DNA from: CAZYYO01 sp964650965
Lineage (GTDB): Bacteria > Bacillota > Clostridia > Lachnospirales > Lachnospiraceae
NCBI GenBank assembly: GCA_964650965.1
Contig: CAZYYO010000114.1
Coordinates: forward strand, 1 to 5,532
Length of the DNA stretch: 5,532 bases
Direction: 5' to 3'
The notes below the pieces were generated by a model. That model had not been told where the DNA came from. It searched no databases and saw nothing but the letters and a program-made list of their open reading frames with translations. The number at the start of each line of letters is the position of its first letter. Position 1 is the first letter of the stretch. Positions 1-5,532 of the stretch are shown here, piece by piece. The position numbers were made by a program, and so were the translations under genes.

Positions 1-4
1 AACA

Positions 5-541
5 ATGGCAAAATATAGAAAATTAAGCAGAACATCTTCACAGAGAAAAGCATTACTGAGAAATCAGGTTACAAATCTCTTATATCATGGCAAGATTGTT
101 ACTACTGAAGCAAAAGCTAAGGAAGTAAAGAAGATTGCTGAAGGTCTTATTGCAATGGCGGTAAGAGAAAAAGACAACTTTGATGAAGTTACTGTACAGG
201 CTAAGGTTGCCCGTAAGGACAAAGACGGCAAGAGAGTAAAAGAAGTTGTAGATGGTAAGAAAGTCACTGTATATGATACTGTTGACAAGAAGATTAAGAA
301 GGATCAGCCTTCCAGACTTCACGCTAGAAGAGAAATGAATAAAGTTCTCTATTCTGTAAAGGAAGTTCCTACACAGAATGCTGGTAAGAAGAGAAACACA
401 AAGGAAATCGATATTGCAAATATGTTATTCGATGAAATCGCTCCTAAGTATGCAGACCGTAACGGTGGATATACTAGAATCGTTAAAATCGGACAGCGTA
501 AAGGCGATGGTGCTTTAGAAGTTGTTCTTGAATTAGTATAA
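5..541 (+). CDS. rplQ: 50S ribosomal protein L17, expanded form (178 aa)
   Basis: L17 is a structural protein of the large ribosomal subunit, sited near the peptide exit tunnel. The N-terminal family block is clear at residues 1-56 (KYRKLSRTSSQRKALLRN, then LLYHGKIVTTEAKAKEVKK). The C-terminal block is clear at about 135-178 (ANMLFDEIAPKYADRNGGYTRIVKIGQRKGD). Typical bacterial L17 is about 115-130 residues. The extra length lies between these blocks: a Lys/Asp/Val-rich segment at about 57-102 and a shorter one at about 115-134 (VPTQNAGKKRNTKE). ARREMNKVLY at 107-116 resembles the central helix of ordinary L17. The frame is intact, so this looks like a lineage-specific expansion and not a fusion error. 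The ribosome binding site is outside the window, with only four bases visible before the ATG. Codon use is A/T-rich with many AGA codons, as expected of a highly expressed gene in such a genome. The gene is usually the last of the alpha operon (rpsM-rpsK-rpsD-rpoA-rplQ), which fits the terminator just downstream. Identity is very secure. Confidence 0.97.
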   Translation: MAKYRKLSRTSSQRKALLRNQVTNLLYHGKIVTTEAKAKEVKKIAEGLIAMAVREKDNFDEVTVQAKVARKDKDGKRVKEVVDGKKVTVYDTVDKKIKKDQPSRLHARREMNKVLYSVKEVPTQNAGKKRNTKEIDIANMLFDEIAPKYADRNGGYTRIVKIGQRKGDGALEVVLELV

Positions 542-558
542 TTACTATTGAACCAATT

Positions 559-600
559 AGAACCCCAGGTATTTTGAAATGATACCAGGGGTTCTTTTTT
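559..600 (+). terminator. Intrinsic terminator after rplQ
   Basis: The arms at 559-572 (AGAACCCCAGGTAT) and 582-595 (ATACCAGGGGTTCT) pair at 13 of 14 positions, with one A-A mismatch (567 against 587) and a 9-base loop at 573-581. A run of six T follows at 595-600. It lies 17 bases past the rplQ stop and would end the ribosomal operon transcript. In the opposite direction the same hairpin lies just after the mutS2 stop. There it is followed by TTCTAATTGG and not a clean T run, so it would be a weaker terminator for mutS2. Confidence 0.93.
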
Positions 601-606
601 CATGCT

Positions 607-2994
607 TTATTTGAATACTACAATGGTAACACCGGAATCTCCTTCGCCGAATTCAGCAAGATGGTATTCATCTATAATTTTTTGCTTTCTTAAATATTGA
701 TGAACAGCCTTTCGCAGTGCTCCCGTACCCTTGCCGTGAACCACGCGAACCGATTTCAGATGGGAAATATAGGCATCATCCAGATATTTATCTAATAAAG
801 CAACCGCTTCATCTCCTGTCTTACCCAGTAGATTGATTTCTGGAGATATGGTAGCAGCTTTTCCAAATCCGCCACCACCGGTCTTTCGTACCGGCCCCTT
901 CTTTCCGGTGCTAGAACCGTCATCATTGATTAAAACCAGGTCACGAATATTTACATTGGAAGTAAGAATACCCATTTGAACCTGAAGATTGCCCCTGGCA
1001 TCTGGCAGGGTATGAACAGTTCCGGTGAGATTCATGGAAAGAACCTTCACAGAATCTCCAACGCGTAATTTCTTAGGAACCTGATGGTTGGAAGGAGCCG
1101 TTTTTTTCTTAGTGCCCACAGCAGCTTGTGCCTGGGACAGCTTCTTTCCTACAGCGGCTCGTTCCCGCTCCATCGCTGCCATATCAGGCATAGCTTTGCC
1201 ATATTTATGAAAATTACGAATGGTTTCATCCGCTGTATCCTTGGCGTTCTTTAAGATGGTAGCAGCCTGCATATTGGCATCTTCAAGAATACGGTTCCGT
1301 TGCGTATCTAATTTATCCTGTCGTTCATCCAAAGAACGGCGTATTGCAGCTATTTTATCCTTTTCGCTTTGAATTTGTCTCCGGTCGTTCTCCATAGCAA
1401 CGCGCTTCTGCTCCAAATCTACTAGCAGGTCTTCAAAAGATTGATCATTTTCATCCATTTGAGCTCTGGCAGAATCAATAATATCACCAGCCAGACCCAG
1501 CTTCTTAGATATGGCAAAGGCATTGCTTTTTCCAGGAATTCCAATGAGCAGGCGATAAGTAGGGCTCAAGGTTGCCAGTGAGAATTCACAGCATGCATTT
1601 TCCACCCCAGGAGTGGTCAGGGCATACACCTTCAATTCACTGTAGTGGGTGGTAGCCATGGTGCGAATCCCCCGTTGATGCAGCCTGGAGAGAATGGCAG
1701 TTGCAAGAGCAGCACCCTCTGCCGGGTCGGTTCCTGCACATAGCTCGTCAAAAAGAATTAAGGCATTGTCACTGTTTGCGACTTCCTTTAAAATGTGCAC
1801 AATATTTGTCATATGAGAAGAAAAGGTACTTAAGGACTGCTCAATACTTTGCTCATCTCCAATATCTGCAAACACTTCATGGAAAATAGCTAACTGACTT
1901 CGATCCAGAGTAGGGATATGAAGCCCTGCCTGCCCCATAAGCGTAAGAAGCCCGCAGGTTTTTAAGGATACCGTCTTACCGCCGGTGTTGGGACCTGTGA
2001 CAATTAATAAGTTAAAATCTTCTCCCAAACGTAAATCAATGGGAACCACCTGCTTTGGATTTAAAAGAGGATGTCTTGCTCCTCGCAGATGAATGATGCC
2101 CTGGGTGTTAAATATAGGGGCAACGCCATTCATTTCCTTGGCAAGCATTCCTTTGGCAAAAATGAAATCCAATTCCGATAATATGTCAAAGTTTTGCTTC
2201 ATTTCTTCTACATGTTCTGCTACAAGATTACTGAGATTACTTAATATTTTCTCGATTTCCTCTTCTTCTTGCAGCTGCAGCTCACGCAGCTGATTGTTCA
2301 GATTCACCACAGCCATTGGCTCAATGAAAAGAGTTGCTCCGGTAGAGGACTGATCGTGAATCATACCAGCCACCTGATTCTTAAATTCCGCACGTACTGG
2401 AAGACAGTAGCGGCCATTTCGCATCGTAATGACACCATCTTGAAGATAGCCACGGGTTGTGGTATTGTTCAGCATGGTATTCATTTGTGAACGGATGCGT
2501 TCGTTGGTGCTGGCCATGGAGCGACGCACATTCTTAAGTCCAGGACTGGCATCATCTGCGAATTCGTCCTCGCCGATAATACAGTGGCGAATCTCCTCAC
2601 ATACAGGAGTTAAGGGCTCTAGTGCAAGGAAGAAGTCATCCAGGGAATCTTTGGCTTCGTCTTCCCGTTCCCTTCGACCATAGGATTTGGCACGCTTGGC
2701 AACCTCTAGAAGGGATGCAACACGAAGCAATTCACTGGAATTTAGTACACCACCGATTTCCAGACGCTTTCCATAGAGACCTACATCATGACTTCCCCGG
2801 AAGGAAATGGAGCCTTTCTTGAAAATACGTGTAAGGGCATCACTGGTTTCTTTTTGCATTTTCTCAATTTGTGACTTATCATAAATGGGAAGCAATTCCT
2901 GGCAGTATTTCAGTCCCTGTTCGCTGGTGGCATAATGCATCAGCTTTTCTATTATTTTGTTGTATTCTAATGTGTATAATGCTTTCTTATTCAT
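607..2994 (-). CDS. mutS2: MutS2 family ATPase with C-terminal Smr domain (795 aa)
   Basis: This is a MutS paralogue without the mismatch-recognition domain. The family is linked to suppression of homologous recombination in some bacteria and, in Bacillus subtilis, to sensing and rescuing collided ribosomes (where it is also called RqcU). The clamp/core region comes first (1-320), including ARHPLLNP at 306-313. The ATPase follows: Walker A GPNTGGKT at 334-341, Walker B ILFDE at 413-417, then GTDPAEG at 421-427 and TTHYSELK at 448-455. A Lys/Glu/Arg-rich coiled coil spans about 510-625, a small beta-rich KOW-like segment about 643-690 (RVGDSVKV), and an Smr domain about 719-795 with HGKGTGALR at 753-761. 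Length is close to the usual 780-800. The frame continues upstream to a TTG at 3093, but those 33 residues are unlike the family, and MNKKALYTLE is the standard N-terminus, so I place the start at 2994. No Shine-Dalgarno precedes it. The gene converges with rplQ and diverges from yhaM. The Smr LDLR-type motif reads INLL (720-723). Confidence 0.95.
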   Translation of the reverse strand: MNKKALYTLEYNKIIEKLMHYATSEQGLKYCQELLPIYDKSQIEKMQKETSDALTRIFKKGSISFRGSHDVGLYGKRLEIGGVLNSSELLRVASLLEVAKRAKSYGRREREDEAKDSLDDFFLALEPLTPVCEEIRHCIIGEDEFADDASPGLKNVRRSMASTNERIRSQMNTMLNNTTTRGYLQDGVITMRNGRYCLPVRAEFKNQVAGMIHDQSSTGATLFIEPMAVVNLNNQLRELQLQEEEEIEKILSNLSNLVAEHVEEMKQNFDILSELDFIFAKGMLAKEMNGVAPIFNTQGIIHLRGARHPLLNPKQVVPIDLRLGEDFNLLIVTGPNTGGKTVSLKTCGLLTLMGQAGLHIPTLDRSQLAIFHEVFADIGDEQSIEQSLSTFSSHMTNIVHILKEVANSDNALILFDELCAGTDPAEGAALATAILSRLHQRGIRTMATTHYSELKVYALTTPGVENACCEFSLATLSPTYRLLIGIPGKSNAFAISKKLGLAGDIIDSARAQMDENDQSFEDLLVDLEQKRVAMENDRRQIQSEKDKIAAIRRSLDERQDKLDTQRNRILEDANMQAATILKNAKDTADETIRNFHKYGKAMPDMAAMERERAAVGKKLSQAQAAVGTKKKTAPSNHQVPKKLRVGDSVKVLSMNLTGTVHTLPDARGNLQVQMGILTSNVNIRDLVLINDDGSSTGKKGPVRKTGGGGFGKAATISPEINLLGKTGDEAVALLDKYLDDAYISHLKSVRVVHGKGTGALRKAVHQYLRKQKIIDEYHLAEFGEGDSGVTIVVFK

Positions 2995-3001
2995 ACCAAG
3001 T

Positions 3002-3007
3002 ATTATA
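3002..3007 (-). promoter_or_regulatory. Candidate mutS2 -10 box, almost abutting the start codon
   Basis: On the minus strand a perfect TATAAT occupies 3007 to 3002, and the mutS2 ATG begins at 2994. Standard spacing would put the transcription start at about 2995, giving a leaderless or near-leaderless mRNA. No good -35 box is visible: at 16-17 bp spacing only TTCATT or TTTCAT is found. The bases before the ATG (AATACTTGGT) contain no Shine-Dalgarno, which fits a leaderless reading. A weaker alternative lies upstream on the same strand: TTGCTT (3093-3088), 18 bp, then TATACG (3069-3064). That one would give a leader of about 60 bases. Confidence 0.45.
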
Positions 3008-3042
3008 CAAGAATTGGCTGTGAAATGAAACCCATAAACTGG

Positions 3043-3071
3043 TTGCTTATCCCGGAAATGACACGTATAAT
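3043..3071 (+). promoter_or_regulatory. Candidate promoter for yhaM-rlmD
   Basis: TTGCTT at 3043-3048 is followed by a 17-bp spacer and a perfect TATAAT at 3066-3071, the layout of a housekeeping sigma-A promoter. The -35 box matches the consensus only in its first three bases. Transcription would begin near 3078, leaving a short A-rich leader of about 32 bases before the chosen yhaM start. I see no operator or riboswitch-like structure in this leader. The -10 box overlaps a weak minus-strand -10 candidate for mutS2. Confidence 0.65.
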
Positions 3072-3099
3072 GGAAAAGAGCAAAACAAAGCAATAGAAT

Positions 3100-3109
3100 G
3101 GAGAAAAGA
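3100..3109 (+). promoter_or_regulatory. Ribosome binding site that decides the yhaM start
   Basis: GGAG at 3100-3103 lies 6 bases before the ATG at 3110, an ideal Shine-Dalgarno spacing. The in-frame ATG at 3098 overlaps this site, and its own upstream sequence (AAAGCAATAGA) has no comparable signal. The site therefore favours initiation at 3110. Confidence 0.75.
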
Positions 3110-4060
3110 ATGAAGTATATTGAAACCCTTTGTGAAGGGGAAAGAATTAGTGAAATTTATTTATGTAAAAAAAGAATGTCAGCATTAACCAAGGCTGGAA
3201 AACCATATGAGACGGTAATTCTACAGGATAAAACGGGAACACTGGAAGGAAAAATCTGGGAACCAGGCTCTCTTGGCATTGATGATTTTGACGATTTGGA
3301 TTACATATGGGTAACTGGAGATGTAACCTCCTTTCAGGGAGCCAACCAGTTAAATATTAAGCGAATCAGAAAAGCACAGGAAGGGGAATTTATTCCTGCA
3401 GACTACCTTCCCTGTTCTGAGAAGGATGTGGATTTGATGTATGAGGAGCTGTTGGGAATGATTGCCAGCATTAAAGCTCCTTATATGAAGAAATTATTAG
3501 AAAGCTATTTTGTAGAGGATGAAGAATTTGCCCAACAATTCAAATTCCATTCCGCAGCAAAAAGCGTGCATCATGGATTTGTTGGTGGACTGTTAGAACA
3601 CACCTTAAGTGTAACGAAAAATTGTGATTTCTTTGCCTTAAATTATCCAATGTTAGACCGGGATTTACTACTTACTGCAGCAATGTTTCACGATATTGGT
3701 AAATTAACAGAGCTGTCCCCATTTCCTGCAAATGATTATACCGATGAAGGTCAGCTGTTAGGTCATATTATGATTGGTGCACAGATGATTTCAGAACGTA
3801 TTAGAACCATTCCGGATTTCCCGGTATTAAAGGGAAGAGAGCTGGTACACTGTATTCTTGCACATCATGGTGAATTAGAATATGGCTCACCGAAAAAGCC
3901 GGCAATTATTGAAGCAGTAGCGCTTTCCTTTGCTGATAATATTGATGCCAAGATGGAGACCATGAAGGAAGCATTATCAGCCACACCAGAGCATAACACA
4001 CAGTGGCAGGGCTATAATCGTTTGTTTGAAAGTAATATTAGAAGAACCAGTGAGGACTAA
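3110..4060 (+). CDS. yhaM: YhaM-type 3'-5' exoribonuclease, OB-fold plus HD domain (316 aa)
   Basis: YhaM (Cbf1 in Staphylococcus) is a cytoplasmic metal-dependent 3'-to-5' exonuclease of Firmicutes that trims RNA, and in vitro also single-stranded DNA. An N-terminal OB-fold nucleic-acid-binding domain covers about residues 10-90 (KPYETVILQDKTGTLEGKIW at 32-51). A helical linker follows, then an HD metal-binding domain at about 150-290. Visible metal-ligand candidates are H164 (LLEHTL), H194-D195 (AMFHDIGKLTE), H219, H252-H253 (LAHHGELEYGSP) and D276 (SFADNIDAKM). The length of 316 matches the roughly 314 of characterised members. The start at 3110 is chosen over the in-frame ATG at 3098 (which would add MEKR) because GGAG sits 6 bases before it. 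The gene is divergent from mutS2, and its stop is 7 bp before the rlmD start, which suggests a two-gene operon. The family is secure. The biological substrate in this organism is not shown by the sequence. Confidence 0.93.
   Translation: MKYIETLCEGERISEIYLCKKRMSALTKAGKPYETVILQDKTGTLEGKIWEPGSLGIDDFDDLDYIWVTGDVTSFQGANQLNIKRIRKAQEGEFIPADYLPCSEKDVDLMYEELLGMIASIKAPYMKKLLESYFVEDEEFAQQFKFHSAAKSVHHGFVGGLLEHTLSVTKNCDFFALNYPMLDRDLLLTAAMFHDIGKLTELSPFPANDYTDEGQLLGHIMIGAQMISERIRTIPDFPVLKGRELVHCILAHHGELEYGSPKKPAIIEAVALSFADNIDAKMETMKEALSATPEHNTQWQGYNRLFESNIRRTSED
4052..4055 (+). promoter_or_regulatory. Shine-Dalgarno candidate for rlmD inside the yhaM end
   Basis: GAGG lies within the last codons of yhaM, 12 bases before the ATG at 4068, which is longer than the usual 5-9. 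No better purine run lies closer, since the gap reads ACTAATTAGCAT. The 7-bp spacing between the genes makes translational coupling plausible: ribosomes ending yhaM could re-initiate on rlmD. Confidence 0.4.
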
Positions 4061-4067
4061 TTAGCAT

Positions 4068-5532
4068 ATGAACAAAAATGATACATTTACCATGACAATT
4101 GAAGATATGGGAACCAACGGAGAGGGCATTGGGAAATATCAGGGGATGACCTTCTTTGTAAAGGATGCAATCATGGGAGATGTCATTTGTGCCAGCGTGA
4201 CCAAGCTGAAGAAGAACTATGGCTATGCCAGGTTAGTGAAGGTTCTAACCCCATCTGCTGACAGGGTAGAGCCTATGTGCCCAATCGCCCGTCCCTGTGG
4301 AGGGTGTCAGATGCAAAGCCTGTCCTATGAAAAGCAGTTAGAGGTGAAGCGAGACAAGGTTTATAACAATTTGCATCGCATAGGAGGCTTTTCTCAGGAG
4401 ATATTAGATCAGGTCTTTGAACCGGTGATTGGAATGGAACAGCCCTTTCATTATCGAAATAAGGCACAGTTTCCAGTGGGACGAAATCGGGATGGACAGA
4501 TTGTCATGGGCTTTTATGCAGCTAGAACCCATAGCATTATTCCAGCAGAGCAGTGCTATTTAGGGGTTCCTGTTAACGAAGGAATCCTTCAGATTATTAA
4601 GAACTATATGAATACGTATCATGTTCTTCCCTACGAAGAGGAAACCGGCAAGGGACTGATTCGTCATGTACTGATTCGATATGGATTTACCAGTAAGGAA
4701 ATCATGGTGTGTCTTGTAATCAATGGTACGACAATTCCCCAACAGGAGCAGTTATGCCAGGAGTTAAGTAAGCTGGAAGGCATGACCAGTATCGTATTAA
4801 ACAGTAATCAGGAACGAACCAATGTGATCCTGGGAAAAGAAACTCATTGTATCTGGGGACAGGATTATATTACAGATACCATTCATCAGGTTCATGAGAA
4901 GGATGGAAGCTTTGTTCCAACCGGTGTTCAGGTAGAGTTCCAGATTTCTGCCCAGTCCTTCTATCAGGTGAATCCTATTCAGACGGAGCGACTATACAGC
5001 ACAGCTTTAGAATATGCAGCCCTGACCGGTAAGGAGACCGTATGGGATTTGTACTGTGGTATCGGAACCATTTCTCTCTTTTTGGCCAAAGAGGCAGGTC
5101 GTGTCTATGGGGTGGAGGTAGTACCACAGGCCATTGAAGATGCCAGAAGAAATGCAGCCTTAAATCAAATTGATAATGCCAGCTTTTACGTAGGAAAGGC
5201 TGAAGAGGTACTGCCGGAATTCTACCAGCATTGGGAACAATTCCAAGACGCCGTGGAAGCAAGTGATTCGGCAAAGCACCCAGATGTGATTGTGGTAGAC
5301 CCTCCAAGAAAGGGCTGTGATGAGAAATGTCTGGAAACCATGGTGAAGATGCAGCCTCAGCGGATTGTGTACGTAAGCTGTGATTCAGCCACCCTGGCCC
5401 GCGACCTGCACTACCTGTGTCAGCAGGGCTATGAACTGCGCCGGGTTCGCCCAGTGGATCAATTTTGTCATAGTATGCATGTGGAGACAGTTGTTCTTCT
5501 GTCCCAACAAAAACCGAGTGATCGAATTGAGG
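4068..5532 (+). CDS. rlmD: 23S rRNA (uracil-C5) methyltransferase, RlmD/RumA family, partial at 3' end
   Basis: The product is a SAM-dependent enzyme that makes 5-methyluridine in 23S rRNA, at U1939 for RlmD. Some Gram-positive members (RlmCD) also modify U747, so the exact target is uncertain. The frame is open for 488 codons to the window end, with no stop seen. A TRAM RNA-binding domain covers about 4-62. Iron-sulfur ligands are C71, C77, C80 (MCPIARPCGGCQ) and C163 (AEQCYLG), the spacing seen in E. coli RumA. SFYQVN at 297-302 matches the RNA/SAM-binding region. The methyltransferase fold shows DLYCGIGT (327-334), GVE (348-350) and DPPRKG (411-416). The catalytic cysteine is C438 (YVSCDSATLARDL) and the general base E473 (MHVETV). 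Their 35-residue separation equals that of C389 and E424 in E. coli RumA. The ATG at 4068 starts the expected N-terminus. It follows yhaM by 7 bp, probably on the same transcript. E. coli RumA ends soon after the equivalent of E473, whereas this frame continues. Confidence 0.94.
   Translation, partial: MNKNDTFTMTIEDMGTNGEGIGKYQGMTFFVKDAIMGDVICASVTKLKKNYGYARLVKVLTPSADRVEPMCPIARPCGGCQMQSLSYEKQLEVKRDKVYNNLHRIGGFSQEILDQVFEPVIGMEQPFHYRNKAQFPVGRNRDGQIVMGFYAARTHSIIPAEQCYLGVPVNEGILQIIKNYMNTYHVLPYEEETGKGLIRHVLIRYGFTSKEIMVCLVINGTTIPQQEQLCQELSKLEGMTSIVLNSNQERTNVILGKETHCIWGQDYITDTIHQVHEKDGSFVPTGVQVEFQISAQSFYQVNPIQTERLYSTALEYAALTGKETVWDLYCGIGTISLFLAKEAGRVYGVEVVPQAIEDARRNAALNQIDNASFYVGKAEEVLPEFYQHWEQFQDAVEASDSAKHPDVIVVDPPRKGCDEKCLETMVKMQPQRIVYVSCDSATLARDLHYLCQQGYELRRVRPVDQFCHSMHVETVVLLSQQKPSDRIE

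Noticed and set aside
80..603. Minus-strand open frames across rplQ
   Set aside because: They are antisense to a secure ribosomal protein gene and have no family resemblance or credible start signals. They follow from the base composition of the coding strand.
2269..2293. Repeated GCAGCTG units resembling a short palindromic repeat
   Set aside because: They encode the Leu/Gln/Glu helix QLRELQLQEEEE of mutS2. The repetition is explained by codons for a coiled-coil sequence.
1701..2822. Plus-strand open frames opposite mutS2
   Set aside because: They are short, overlap each other, and lie opposite conserved ATPase and core regions of mutS2. No start signal or motif supports them.
3030..3045. 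AACC...GGTT inverted repeat in the divergent promoter region, as a possible operator
   Set aside because: Only four base pairs match, which is expected by chance at this length.
2995..3093. N-terminal extension of MutS2 by 33 residues from a TTG start
   Set aside because: The extra residues (MLCFALFHYTC...) do not resemble the family, no ribosome binding site precedes the TTG, and the standard MutS2 N-terminus begins at the ATG at 2994.
4975..5307. 110-codon open frame on the minus strand
   Set aside because: It lies wholly opposite the conserved methyltransferase domain of rlmD, has low-complexity Pro/His/Leu composition, and shows no recognisable motif. It is a shadow frame.
5390..5465. 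Locally GC-rich stretch near the end of rlmD
   Set aside because: It is confined to conserved catalytic-domain codons in an intact frame, and no boundary or repeat suggests recombination or transfer.

Overview
The window reads as core chromosome of a low-to-moderate GC Firmicute, most likely a clostridial (Lachnospiraceae-like) bacterium. The clues are the unusually long ribosomal protein L17, the MutS2 protein with a C-terminal Smr domain, a YhaM-type exoribonuclease, and an iron-sulfur RlmD-type rRNA methyltransferase. The family assignment is inferred from remembered sequence style; no database search was possible.

Layout: rplQ (5-541, +), normally the last gene of the alpha ribosomal operon, ends at a strong intrinsic terminator (559-600). 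mutS2 (607-2994, -) converges on it. A 115-bp divergent promoter region (2995-3109) separates mutS2 from yhaM (3110-4060, +). yhaM is followed after 7 bp by an RlmD-type methyltransferase gene (4068 to beyond 5532, +), which is cut by the window end. This last gene is open without a stop for 488 codons. Almost all of the window is coding, and no stretch over 300 bases lacks a gene. I saw no tRNA, rRNA, CRISPR array, insertion sequence or attachment site.

How the genes fit together: all four products act on ribosomes or RNA. L17 is a structural 50S protein. MutS2 acts on DNA recombination intermediates and/or collided ribosomes. YhaM trims RNA from the 3' end. The RlmD family methylates 23S rRNA. 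yhaM and rlmD probably share a transcript from a promoter with a perfect TATAAT box. I found no convincing new biological system. The points most worth a second look are a possible leaderless or near-leaderless mutS2 transcript, an Smr domain lacking the usual LDLR-type motif, the expanded L17, and the probable C-terminal extension of RlmD.
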